From Linyphia triangularis (taxonomy: Eukaryota; Arthropoda; Arachnida; Araneae; Linyphiidae), in contig OZ021723.1 of assembly GCA_963978545.1 (NCBI GenBank), positions 1,984,001 through 2,048,000 of the forward strand: a stretch of 64,000 bases of DNA. The letters are read 5' to 3'. Made by a program: the position numbers and the translations under genes. Within the stretch, counting starts at the first letter, position 1. Each line of letters begins with the position of its first letter. Below the pieces are notes generated by a model. It was not told where the DNA came from. It worked only from the letters and a program-made list of their open reading frames with translations, and searched no databases. Below are positions 31,120 through 42,472 of the stretch, in pieces.

Positions 31120-31612
31120 TGTTGTGTATTGCTAGAAAAACTGGGGATCCTAAGACGTGTATATACGTGCATGACCGTCAATGGGTTGGGGGTCAAAAAG
31201 GGGTCAAACGTTCCAAACTACAGATATTCAAAAGTCTTACTTCCCTGCAGTCACATTGTACAAATGTCAACAGGGTCAAGAACAGAAATAGTAAGCTATT
31301 TCAATTTTGGCAAACCAATTTTCAGATGTCAAAATGGTTGGTTGTTTTCAGATTATCTGGAGCCGTCAGCAACACGAGGGCTATAATGCTCCGAAACATT
31401 CGTCATTAGACAAACCAACATACATTTACAAACACCCATGCCTAACGCGGGACTCGAATCCACAACTTCGCGGTCTAGAAGCTAGCACGCTAACCACTAT
31501 ACCGTTTGGTCGGCAAGATATCAAAATGAGTTCAAATATCCTAAATATAGAATGCCTTGAATACTAAAATGCGCATTATATTATGTCGTAGCGAAGCACG
31601 GGAATTCAGCTT
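31120..31612 (-). mobile_element. Short copy of the satellite-bearing dispersed element
   Basis: On the minus strand it begins at 31612 with agctgaattcccgtgcttcg, almost the same terminus as the expanded element at 33441. About 300 bp further in, at 31170-31280, it holds about one diverged unit of the 148-bp repeat: aaacgttccaaac at 31206-31218 is the complement of the array's gtttggaacgttt, followed by matching tacttccc and gtcaca blocks. A SINE (31337-31515) interrupts it. The far end near 31120-31170 is uncertain. No coding capacity is seen. Confidence 0.65.
31337..31515 (-). mobile_element. tRNA-derived SINE (family 1), copy 1, full length
   Basis: Read on the minus strand, it starts gccgaccaaacggtatag, has an A box (tagtggttagcgtg) and a B box (ggattcgagtcccg), and ends in cagataatctgaaaac. 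It is flanked by agatgtcaaaatg (31324-31336) and agatatcaaaatg (31516-31528), a 13-bp target duplication with one mismatch. It is nested within the short satellite-related element, so it inserted later. Confidence 0.88.
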
Positions 31613-32104
31613 TTTAGAAATATGTATTTTATTACTCCGTCTCTAAAAAGAAATTGTCCTCTCAGATAAAAAAAAAAAATAGTATTTGAAACATGAAGTC
31701 GAAGCGACACAATTCTCCGACTTAAACAAGAACTGAATTCTTCGTCAAAAAAGAAAAATATACGGTAAGCTATTTCTCGATACGGCCTCATCTGACTTTG
31801 TATTCTGCATACAACACATCCGAATAATATCCGACCCAAAATCCTTTACTTCAGGAAAGCCGCCGCCGCCAACCAGTTAAGGCAAAATCGATTCCTCAGG
31901 AAAGCCCTCAGTCTCTCGAATTGCGGGATTTCTTTCCACTCTTTTTACTCGCCATCGGGCATTTTGGCACTTTTGACCCGACTCTGCTTTTGCAGTGTTC
32001 CTTCTCATAAAAAAGCGACTTTGGCATTGTTTAATATAAGGGACACATTTTACGAATAAAGTTTTGAGTAAATAACTTTATGATTGTAATATTTTTCCTT
32101 ATAC
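31613..32104. other. No supportable gene; GC-richer unassigned tract
   Basis: The part at 31850-32000 is GC-richer and includes a ccgccgccgcc run. The frame on the minus strand (31606-31839) has no recognisable domain. An aataaa occurs near 32057. Confidence 0.45.
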
Positions 32105-32110
32105 ACTGTA

Positions 32111-32339
32111 TTACCCTGGGCCTCAAGCCCAAGGGTAATGTTTTCAATTGGGCAAAAGTATGGTCTGGTATCAGTCCCCACTTAAAGTTTAGGCATGCGC
32201 CTGCTCCGCCTGCTTGTGTAAAAAGAGATAGAGTATGCTGATGTCGTTCAGTTATATTGATGCATCTATGTTATATAAAACTCAAATTAAAAAAAAAAAA
32301 AAAACTTTGTAATGGGCTTGAACTTAAGGCCCAGGGTAA
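32111..32339. mobile_element. 229-bp MITE with terminal inverted repeats
   Basis: The left end is ttaccctgggcctcaagccc; the complement of the right end reads ttaccctgggccttaagttc, so the first 13 bp are identical and the match continues with a small gap. Identical 6-bp repeats actgta flank it (32105-32110 and 32340-32345). The left end also folds on itself (gggcttgaggccc-type hairpin). No frame. The superfamily is not assigned. Confidence 0.78.
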
Positions 32340-32397
32340 ACTGTACATTGGCCCTAAGCCGATTACTTATATAATATAATTAATTTTGTATATTTAC

Positions 32398-32703
32398 TTT
32401 TTTTGTTTGTTTGTTTATTTTTATTTTTTTGATTATTTTTATTTTTTTGTTTATTTTTATTTTTATTTGTTTGTATTTTTATTTGTTTGTATTTTTATTT
32501 GTTTGTTTGTTTGCTTGTTTGTTTGTTTGTTTGGTTTTTTGTTTGTTTGTTTGTTTGTTTGTTTGTTTGTTTGTTTGTTTGTTTGTTTGTTTGTTTGTTT
32601 GTTTGTTTGTTTGTTTGTTTGTTTGTTTGTTTGTTTGTTTGTTTGTTTGTTTGTTTGTTTGTTTGTTTGTTTGTTTGTTTGTTTGTTTGTTTGTTTGTTT
32701 GTT
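32398..32703 (+). repeat. (TTTG)n microsatellite with degenerate left edge
   Basis: The interval 32541-32703 is an uninterrupted series of about 40 gttt units. The left side (32398-32540) is a mixture of tttg and ttta units, as expected for an ageing edge. All three forward frames stay open (Phe-Val-Cys-Leu repeats); these are artefacts of a period not divisible by three and without stops. Confidence 0.97.
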
Positions 32704-33080
32704 ACTGGAGATTTAGCTTTTGCTTACTAATCCCCAAAATTATGTGTATACATACACTATAGATACATAGTATTAACCATTGGTGTATGTAAAAGAATGA
32801 TATTTAATAAACTCTATCAAAATACCCAGGTAGCACAGTTGTATTGACCAGTGTCGAAAACAGGGGTTCTGATAAAATTGTCCAATTCATGTTGAAACTG
32901 ATGGTCCGAAATACACTATTTAAAAAAAAAAAATCATGTTGAAAGCATTACTAATCATATTTTTTACCCCTTTTTCCTTTCTTATAAAAATATATTTTAA
33001 TTTTAAAACTATGTCATTTCCAAGGTTCTAGTGCATTTTTTCCATCACTGGGCGAAATTGACAACGGCCAGTCTACAACA
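32704..33080. other. Unassigned DNA, possible transposon fragments
   Basis: The motif ttgaccagtgt occurs at about 32844 and again near 33285, on either side of the SINE, hinting at an older repeat. I cannot define its ends. Confidence 0.4.
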
Positions 33081-33092
33081 GTCCACATTAGG

Positions 33093-33270
33093 TTGCTTGT
33101 TTTCAGATTATCTGGCGCCGTCAGCAACACGAGGGTTATAACGCGCAGAAACATTCGTCATTAGACAAGCCAACATACATTTACAAACACCCATGCCTAA
33201 CACGGGACTCGAACCCGCGGCATCGCGGTCTAGAAGTTAGCACGTTAACCACTATACTGTTTGATCGGCG
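33093..33270 (-). mobile_element. tRNA-derived SINE (family 1), copy 2, full length
   Basis: The 178-bp copy is flanked by a perfect 12-bp target duplication gtccacattagg (33081-33092 and 33271-33282). On the minus strand it starts gccgatcaaacagtatag, with A and B boxes (ggttcgagtcccg), and ends ctgaaaacaagcaacc. It is the cleanest example of the family here. The tRNA-like head can pair only partly as an acceptor stem, so it is a SINE rather than a working tRNA gene. Confidence 0.92.
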
Positions 33271-33440
33271 GTCCACATTAGGATTGACCAGTGTAGAGCG
33301 ATCTTGGCCCGTGGATTTGTGTTACTAGAGATAGTATTGGAAAGCCGTATTTCCCCTCAACAACACTCCTGAAAATTAGTCATTTTGGTTAAGAAATCTA
33401 ATGAAGCATGTTTCATGTGTATTGTTGTATAGAAATACTA

Positions 33441-36400
33441 GCTGAATACCCGTGCTGCGCTACGAAATTTTACCAAAAGGCATTCATGTATTCTACACTT
33501 CAGACGTTTGCTCCCATTTCGATCCCGACAAATTGATTTATCAAAATAGGAACTTTCCTTTGTTGACATTTTAAACGAAATTTATAATTGTGAATAGTAA
33601 ACTGGAATAGTTTATTGTGTTTATGTTTGCTCTTAGTTCTAAATTTCAAAGTAGTAGCTGTATTGGAATTAAGTTAATTAGACATTAAGTTAATCCTCGT
33701 ATATTTTCAATGTTGCGTCGTCTTTTCATCCCTTAAAAATTCGTTAATCGATATTGGAATGACTTATTTTTTTAACATTTGCAAAAAAATATCAGAAAAA
33801 TGACTACATTGGAAGAGGAATATTCGGATATCCCTCGTTTGGAACATTTAACCCCTTTTCGACCACTTAAAGTTGGTTAATCGAGAACAGAATAGCTTAC
33901 TTTTTCTATGTTTAATCTTTTTTGACATTTGTACCAAATTTCAGAGTTGTGACCATATGGGAAGTGGTACATTCGAATATTCCTCGTTTGGAACGTTTAA
34001 CCCCTTTTCCACCCCTTGATCCACCGGAGATCGGAATAGTTTAATTTTTCTGCGTTTGTCTTTATTGATATTCACACCAGTTTTCAGAATTGTGAAAATA
34101 TGATAAGTAGGACATTCGAAAATATCGCTCGTTTGGAACGTTTAACCCTTTTTTGACCTCTTAAAGTGGGTTAATCGAGATCGGAATAACTTACTTTTTC
34201 TATGTTTACCATTGTTGACATTTGTACCAATTTTTAGAGTGGTGACCATATGGGAAGTGGTACATTCGAATATCCCTCGTTTGGAACGTTTAACAACTTT
34301 TTGACCTCTTAGAGTGGGTAAATAGAGATCGGAATAGCTTACTTTTTATACGTTTGTTTTTGTTGATACTTGCACCAGATTTCAGAGTTGTGACTATGTG
34401 GGAAGTAGGATTTTTGAATGTCCCCCGTTTGGAACGTTTAACCCCCTTTTCGACCCCTTAAAGTGGGTTAATCGAGATCGGAATAGTTTACTTTTTCTAT
34501 TTTTACCATTGTTGATATTTGTGACGATTTTCAGAGTTGTGACTATGTGGGAAGTAGGATTTTCGAATGTCCCCCGTTTGGAACGTTTAACCCCTTTTCG
34601 ACCCCTTAAAGTGGGTTAATCGAGATCGGAATAGTTTACTTTTTCTATTTTTACCATTGTTGATATTTGTGCCGATTTTCAGAGTTGTGACTATGTGGGA
34701 AGTAGGATTTTCGAATGTCCCCCGTTTGGAACGTTTAACCCCTTTTCGACCCCTTAAAGTGTGTTAATCGAGATCGTAATAGTTTACTTTTTCTATTTTT
34801 ACCATTGTTGATATTTGTGCCGATTTTCAGAGTTGTGACTATGTAGGAAGTAGGATTTTCGAATGTCCCCCGTTTGGAACGTTTAACCCCTTTTCGACCC
34901 CTTAAAGTGTGTTAATCGAGATCGGAATAGTTTACTTTTTCTATTTTTACCATTGTTGATATTTGTGCCGATTTTCAGAGTTGTGACTATGTGGGAAGTA
35001 GGATTTTCGAATGTCCCCCGTTTGGAACGTTTAACCCCTTTTCGACCCCTTAAAGTGGGTTAATCGAGATCGGAATAGTTTACTTTTTCTATTTTTACCA
35101 TTGTTGATATTTGTGCCGATTTTCAGAGTTGTGACTATGTGGGAAGTAGGATTTTCGAATGTCCCCCGTTTGGAACGTTTAACCCCTTTTCGACCCCTTA
35201 AAGTGTGTTAATCGAGATCGGAATAGTTTACTTTTTCTATTTTTACCATTGTTGATATTTGTGCCGATTTTCAGAGTTGTGACTATGTGGGAAGTAGGAT
35301 TTTCGAATGTCCCCCGTTTGGAACGTTTAACCCCTTTTCGACCCCTTAAAGTGGGTTAATCGAGATCGGAATAGTTTACTTTTTCTATTTTTACCATTGT
35401 TGATATTTGTGCCGATTTTCAGAGTTGTGACTATATGGGAAGTAGGATTTTTGAATGTCCCCCGTTTGGAACGTTTAACCCCTTTTCGACCCCTTAAAGT
35501 GGGTTAATCGAGATCGGAATAGTTTACTTTTTCTATTTTTACCATTGTTGATATTTGTGCCGATTTTCAGAGTTGTGACTATGTGGGAAGTAGGATTTTC
35601 GAATGTCCCCCGTTTGGAACGTTTAACCCCTTTTCGACCCCTTAAAGTGTGTTAATCGAGATCGGAATAGTTTACTTTTTCTATTTTTACCATTGTTGAT
35701 ATTTGTGCCGATTTTCAGAGTTGTGACTATGTGGGAAGTAGGATTTTCGAATGTCCCCCGTTTGGAACGTTTAACCCCTTTTCGACCCCTTAAAGTGGGT
35801 TAATCGAGATCGGAATAGTTTACTTTTTCTATTTTCACCATTGTTGATATTTGTGCCGAATTTCAGAGTTGTGACTATGTGGGAAGTAGGATTTTCGAAT
35901 GTCCCCCGTTTGGAACGTTTAACCCCTTTTCGACCCCTTAAAGTGGGTTAATCGAGATCGGAATAGTTTACTTTTTCTATTTTTACCATTGTTGATATTT
36001 GTGACGATTTTCAGAATTGTGACTATGTGGGAAGTAGGATTTTCGAATGTCCCCCGTTTGAAACGTTTAGCCCCTTTTCGACCCCTTAAATTGTGTTAAT
36101 CGAGATCGGAATAGTTTACTTTTTCTATTTTTATCATTGTTGATATTTGTGCCGATTTTCAGAGTTGTGACTATGTGGGAAGTAGGATTTTCGAATGTCC
36201 CCCGTTTGGAACATTTAACCCCTTTTCGACCCCTTAAAGTGGGTTAATCGAGATCGGAATAGTTCATTTTTTCTATTTTTACCATTGTTGATATTTGTGC
36301 CGATTTTCAGAGTTGTGACTATATGGGAAGTAGGATTTTCGAATGTCCCCCTTTTGGAACGTTTAACCATTTTTCGACCCCTTAAAGTGGGTTAATCGAG

Positions 36401-38541
36401 ATTGGAATAGTTTACTTTTTCTATTTTTACCATTGTTGATATTTGTGCCGATTTTCAGAGTTGTGACTATGTGGGAAGTAGGATTTTCGAATGTCCCCCG
36501 TTTGGAACGTTTAACCCCTTTTCGACCCCTTAAAGTGGGTTAATCGAGATCGGAATAGTTTACTTTTTCTATTTTTACCATTGTTGATATTTGTGCCAAT
36601 TTTCAGAGTTGTGACTCTGTGGGAAGTAGGATTTTCGAATGTCCCCCGTTTGGAACGTTTAACCCCTTTTCGACCCCTTAAAGTGGGTTAATCGAGATCG
36701 GAATAGTTTACTTTTTCTATTTTCACCATTGTTGATATTTGTGCCGATTTTCAGAGTTGTGACTATATGGGAAGTAGGATTTTCGAATGTCCCCCGTTTG
36801 GAACGTTTAACCCCTTTTCGACCCCTTAAAGTGGGTTAATCGAGATCGGAATAGTTTACTTTTTCTATTTTTACCATTGTTGATATTTGTGCCGATTTTC
36901 AGAGTTGTGACTATGTGGGAAGTAGGATTTTCGAATGTACCCCGTTTGGAACGTTTAACCCCTTTTCGACCCCTTAAAGTGGGTTAATCGAGATCGGAAT
37001 AGTTTACTTTTTCTATTTTTACCATTGTTGATATTTGTGACGATTTTCAGAATTGTGACTATGTGGGAAGTAGGATTTTCGAATGTACCCCGTTTGGAAC
37101 GTTTAACCCCTTTTCGACCCCTTAAAGTGGGTTAATCGAGATCGGAATAGTTTACTTTTTCTATTTTTACCATTGTTGATATTTGTGCCGATTTTCAGAG
37201 TTGTGACTATATGGGAAGTAGGATTTTCGAATGTCCCCCTTTTGGAACGTTTAACCATTTTTCGACCCCTTAAAGTGGGTTAATCGAGATCGGAATAGTT
37301 TACTTTTTCTATTTTTACCATTGTTGATATTTGTGCCGATTTTCAGAGTTGTGACTATGTGGGAAGTAGGATTTTCGAATGTCCCCCGTTTGGAACGTTT
37401 AACCCCTTTTCGACCCCTTAAAGTGGGTTAATCGAGATCGGAATAGTTTACTTTTTCTATTTTTACCATTGTTGATATTTGTGCCAATTTTCAGAGTTGT
37501 GACTCTGTGGGAAGTAGGATTTTCGAATGTCCCCCGTTTGGAACGTTTAACCCCTTTTCGACCCCTTAAAGTGGGTTAATCGAGATCGGAATAGTTTACT
37601 TTTTCTATTTTCACCATTGTTGATATTTGTGCCGATTTTCAGAGTTGTGACTATATGGGAAGTAGGATTTTCGAATGTCCCCCGTTTGGAACGTTTAACC
37701 CCTTTTCGACCCCTTAAAGTGGGTTAATCGAGATCGGAATAGTTTACTTTTTCTATTTTCACCATTGTTGATATTTGTGCCGATTTTCAGAGTTGTGACT
37801 ATATGGGAAGTAGGATTTTCGAATGTCCCCCTTTTGGAACGTTTAACCATTTTTCGACCCCTTAAAGTGGGTTAATCGAGATCGGAATAGTTTACTTTTT
37901 CTATTTTTACCATTGTTGATATTTGTGCCGATTTTCAGAGTTGTGACTATGTGGGAAGTAGGATTTTCGAATGTCCCCCGTTTGGAACGTTTAACCCCTT
38001 TTCGACCCCTTAAAGTGGGTTAATCGAGATCGGAATAGTTTACTTTTTCTATTTTTACCATTGTTGATATTTGTGCCAATTTTCAGAGTTGTGACTCTGT
38101 GGGAAGTAGGATTTTCGAATGTCCCCCGTTTGGAACGTTTAACCCCTTTTCGACCCCTTAAAGTGGGTTAATCGAGATCGGAATAGTTTACTTTTTCTAT
38201 TTTCACCATTGTTGATATTTGTGCCGATTTTCAGAGTTGTGACTATATGGGAAGTAGGATTTTCGAATGTCCCCCGTTTGGAACGTTTAACCCCTTTTCG
38301 ACCCCTTAAAGTGGGTTAATCGAGATCGGAATAGTTTACTTTTTCTATTTTTACCATTGTTGATATTTGTGCCGATTTTCAGAGTTGTGACTATGTGGGA
38401 AGTAGGATTTTCGAATGTACCCCGTTTGGAACGTTTAACCCCTTTTCGACCCCTTAAAGTGGGTTAATCGAGATCGGAATAGTTTACTTTTTCTATTTTT
38501 ACCATTGTTGATATTTGTGACGATTTTCAGAATTGTGACTA
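33441..38541 (+). mobile_element. Expanded satellite-bearing dispersed element
   Basis: It starts with agctgaatacccgtgctgcg, the terminus shared with the short copy at 31612. A leader of about 280 bp follows, then the 148-bp tandem array. The right side stops abruptly inside a unit at a run of alternating ta/tgaaatg near 38541; no inverted partner of the left terminus is present there. A defined end plus an internal minisatellite core resembles the Helitron-like pearl/DINE type of element known from molluscs and insects, but no hairpin-CTRR end is visible, so that class is only a hypothesis. No transposase frame. Confidence 0.55.
33725..38540 (+). repeat. 148-bp satellite array, about 32 units
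   Basis: Consecutive occurrences of atcggaatag are exactly 148 bp apart (34921, 35069, 35217 and onward). The unit contains cccccgtttggaacgttt, ccttttcgaccccttaaag, gttaatcgagatcgg and attttcagagttgtgact. The first four to five units (33725-34400) are strongly diverged in sequence and length; units from about 34400 on differ by only a few bases. Variant bases recur in a higher-order pattern in the last 2.2 kb. Frames such as 34398-34619 are not genes. Confidence 0.97.
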
Positions 38542-38844
38542 TATATATGAAATGTATATATATATGAAATTTATCGACTTAAAATTAATCAATTTATTTG
38601 AATCTCAAAAATGTAACTCAGATTTAAAAAGTGTAGTAAGCACAAATTACCTTAGATGTTACCATTCTGATGATAGAAAAATAATAACGCAATAATTGAC
38701 TTATATTCAATACCATAGTAATGAAAAATTATAAAATTAACCTAATTAATAACTTTTTGCCTTTTCTGTATGTTTTTTCACATTTACAGCTCAAATCCTT
38801 ACAAATGACACCTTGACCATAACAAATTTTGGAGTAGTTTAGGA
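38542..38844. other. AT-rich spacer, no gene seen
   Basis: Starts with a tatatatgaaatg repeat at the end of the satellite. Nothing else is supportable. Confidence 0.5.
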
Positions 38845-39611
38845 GAAGTGACTCCGAGTAAAAACTAGGGGTGTGGAACATCGCGCAGCTTTCAATTACG
38901 CTATAATACTGATGCGGATATGTGTAATTCACCGTTTTTATATTTTTATCATTCATTTGGCAAAAATGGCCAGTTTGTCGATGTTTTTTGGGATAATTCT
39001 TGTATGGGTCTTTAAAAAAAACTCCTCCAAAACGATTATTTTGGAGATATACTTTCCGATGATTCGTATATTATCCTTTCTTGTAAGTGAAACTGAGGAA
39101 AGAGAAAAAAACGATCTTTGGTAAGAGTGGTATGCTCAAGGAAAGAGAACTCAGTGTTAAAGGCATTCGTTTTTCAATTTTCTACGCCATTAAAGCATTT
39201 CTAAAGGAATTTCGGAGATGGAGATTTTTAGAACACATTAAGAGGCATTAAAAAAGCGATTTTGAACAAATTCGTTAAAGCCATTTTTTAGCAATTAGTG
39301 AAAGACATCATTTTTACAATGCCAGCTACCATATGCGCATGCGCGATTTTGACGGAAACCTTAATGGTAGGTCCCTATGCCACCACCAACCCTCACACCA
39401 AATTTGAACATCGTAGATCAGTTTGTTCGGGAGTTATGCTGACCACGTACACACAACACACACACAGGCAGACATTTTTTTTTTTTCTAGAACACTTTTT
39501 CGAAATCAGGATGTCCCAAATCAAGGAGAAATGCAAAAAAAAATTATTTTTTTTACCGAATACTATACTTTCATTACCCTATGTATACATATGGATAATT
39601 GAAAGTAATAC
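38845..39611 (+). mobile_element. Dispersed repeat R39, copy 1
   Basis: About 770 bp matching 63150-63921 in the same orientation and block order: actaggggtgtggaacatcg, the ctataatactgatg block, gaaactgagga, gctcaaggaa, gaacatcgtag and gggagttatgctgaccac. It ends in an imperfect hairpin, ctttcattaccct / ggataattgaaag. The phrase ending in cacacaggcagaca resembles the 3' part of many arthropod non-coding elements. No frame is shared between copies, so the two weak frames here are not genes. Class unknown. Confidence 0.8.
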
Positions 39612-39801
39612 GTCTTACCAATTAAATATATAAATTATTCATACTTGAATATATATGTTGGATGTGTAAATGTGGCTGTCCACTTAGTGACGTCACGCTT
39701 TAGAGCACATAGTTTTACAAAAGGACTTTGACCATGACTTTGCCCACACAAGGATGGAACGGGGAAAAAGTTAATCACCTTATTTTTTTTTTTTTATTTT
39801 T

Positions 39802-39834
<33 letters not shown>

Positions 39835-41564
39835 TTAGATATTAGGATCAGGAATAGAATACGGTTTAGCAAAGACTTATCCGCTCAATTACTTGCAATT
39901 ATATTAGTTTAAGCTAATAATTTAATCTTTGCATCTTTATGTAAATAAAATTAACAAAATCTTAGCAAGTAGTTTATTTTAGATTTAGTAGTTTGCGATC
40001 ACAATATTAATCCCGCAACAGTAAAAATCTATGGAAAACAAGTCTTTGGTTTCAAATATAAATTATAATATCTCTCGCACATCTTCTCATTTAAATGAAC
40101 CCGCTCCTTTATGCCAAAATCTAAATACTTTCTATAGAGAAAAATCTATTTGTGCATTGATTTGAATTAACATTTAAATTGCCTAAAGTACAATAATTAC
40201 TAGATACCTTACCTTAACCTTCTTGATTGTTTGCATAAACTTATTGAATCAAGTTCCCAAGTACTAAAGCCTTCACATGCATTAATACATGTAAAACAAG
40301 AAATAAGTTTGATATAATTTATTTGTAGAGAAAATTCAATAAAATTGCGAATTGAACACTATGCTACTACCAATGCAAAATTATGTCAAGTAAATATTTT
40401 TGAAAACTAATTTCTTTTTCTGATTGCATGACTTGAACAAAACCATAAAAAAAATTATTAAAAATAAAATGAAAAAAAGTAATGAAAAATAAATGAATGA
40501 ATTTATAAAAAAAATTATGAAAAATAATTTTAATGACGATAGATTAGATTTGTTAAAACACAAAACCTCTAATTTAGAAATAAATTTAAAATGCAGCCAA
40601 TAATTTAAGTTTAATTAGCAATTTTGAATTATTATAAAACATTAATATATCTATTAGTTTAATATAAAAATTTATTTTTGATACTTATTAAAACTTCAAT
40701 AGTCTTTAATTGCAAGATTTATTTTAAAATACTTTGAACTTATTTCATCTATAGTATTCATATAATTTTTCATTAAGTGAATTATTAGCATAAAAAAATA
40801 ATAAAAAGAAAATTTGAGTTGTTCAGTTAAAAATAGAAGTCATTTTCAGCATCAAATAATTAGAAAAATCTAATTATAAATAAATAAAAATACAATTTTA
40901 AATTATTCTTTTAAAAAAACAGTTTTTTTTTTTTCTTTTTTTTTTTTTTTTCTTTTTTTTTTTTAGGAAAAAATACATTTGATTTAAAACATGATTTAAA
41001 CAGTAGTTTAAAACAAATGGTTAAAACCATGCCAAGCCTGGTTTTGACTTCATGAATACTTATTTATAATTTATAAACCTAATACCTACATATCCCTAGA
41101 TCCATCCAATTACTTCTAAGTGTATACAAGTATCTCTGTGAATAGAAAAAAAAATCCTTCTTCATTCCGAATCATTACATTTAATGAGGAAAGAAATAGG
41201 AAAATAACCCTAAAAAGAACCTCAATATAGACTACAGGATATAATGAATGCCGTGAGATATATAGAGATTATTTCGTATGTGTATAGAGAATAAATACGA
41301 GTTTTCTGTACAAGATGTTCTTCTCAAACATCCAGAGCAAGTAAGTAAAGAAGTTCTCGTAATTGAATTGAACTTGAAGAAAATAATTAATTAGGTCGTC
41401 AGTAATGAAAGTTTTATTACTTAGAATCAAACACAGTCTTCATATTTGCTATCTGTTTATATATATTTTTTTTTATTAGTCATTCATATGTGACGATCGT
41501 TGAAAATTTCCTTACTTTTTACGTCTTAAAAAAAAAAAATTTGTTTGTAATTGAGTAGTTACAA
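39612..41564. other. AT-rich DNA, no gene seen
   Basis: Includes poly-T grading into an ATT run (39783-39836), A/T-rich low complexity at 40440-40520 and interrupted T runs at 40922-40964. A tgacgtca palindrome lies near 39689. No protein-like frame. Confidence 0.55.
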
Positions 41565-41568
41565 TTAA

Positions 41569-41913
41569 CCATTATTTACTAACGGTACTTAAAAGACCCA
41601 TTAGTTTTCTCATGGTAGTGTATTTTAATTTAAACTCTATTTGGACTTTGAATTTCACTTCTATGAAATTAGTTCTTTATCTGTTGGATGGCAGCGCAAG
41701 GTTATTTTATTTATATATAAACACATGAAAGATTTCTAATCATCCCATATTGGGGATGCATCGTATTATATAATTGTCTCTAGCAAGATTACAAAGAGAA
41801 ATAAATTTGTGTTGTCATCTAGCAATTGCAGAACTAACTTCATAGAGGATTTCAAAGCGTTTCAGTACCATAAGAAAATTAACGGCTTATATGTCCTGTC
41901 AGTAAATAAAGGG
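41569..41913. mobile_element. piggyBac-type MITE, copy 1, TTAA target duplication
   Basis: A 345-bp element directly bounded by ttaa at 41565-41568 and 41914-41917. The left end is ccattatttactaac and the complement of the right end is ccctttatttactgacag; the inverted match continues for about 50 bp to the agttttctcatggta block. TTAA duplication with termini beginning CC(C) is the known mark of piggyBac transposons. No transposase, so it is non-autonomous. A diverged second copy lies at 60229-60630. Confidence 0.85.
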
Positions 41914-42435
41914 TTAAACTGTATTTTACAAAGCATAAGTTAAGATTTTTATTATATTTCTTATTTAAAAATCATATTTTTCATTTGAAAAGATCAATTT
42001 AAATGTTTGTGTGAATATAAGTTTTTTTATTGTATGAAGCTTAAGTTAAATAATTTAACTAATTTACCTGTTTTCGTACCATAAATATACAGCTTCAGTG
42101 AAGAAGACAAAACAAATCCAAAAGATGCATATTGTAAATTTTACAGTTTATTTTTTGGTTACACAAAATAAATTTGCGTGAAATTTATTTCTTAAATATT
42201 TCAACTACTTAGCAACAAAAATGAAGCTTAGTATTTAACCAGAATAAATCATAGTTCCACTCATCCCACTTATCGCCTCTCTCAACTGCTGAAGAAATTT
42301 GGCGGATATCCAGTTCAAAATTATAATTTATGCGGCAATTTAGTGGTTTAGCTTCGAAAACCATAAATTTCACTTTCTTTTGTTCAAATTAGTTGGAATT
42401 TATGTGATAAAAACCTTATTTAAGTTTATTACCAT

Positions 42436-42472
<37 letters not shown>

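Noticed and set aside
31119..31567. Three overlapping forward frames of 85-96 residues
   Set aside because: They run through a SINE and satellite-related repeat on the opposite strand. The same peptides recur at 50060-50290 only because the SINE does.
32386..32762. Three overlapping Phe-Val-Cys-Leu repeat frames
   Set aside because: A TTTG repeat is open in every frame; there is no independent coding signal.
33180..33262. A functional tRNA gene (and the equivalent parts of the other SINE copies)
   Set aside because: A and B boxes are present but the acceptor stem pairs only partly, the copies carry a long non-tRNA tail and target duplications, so they are SINEs.
33725..38540. CRISPR array or tandem gene cluster
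   Set aside because: The units are directly adjacent with no unique spacers, the sequence is eukaryotic, and the unit frames contain stops and shift between copies (148 is not divisible by 3).
38873..39124. Frame of 83 residues in R39, with a similar start at 63179
   Set aside because: Only about 20 residues are shared before indels shift one copy relative to the other; the similarity is at the DNA level of a repeat.
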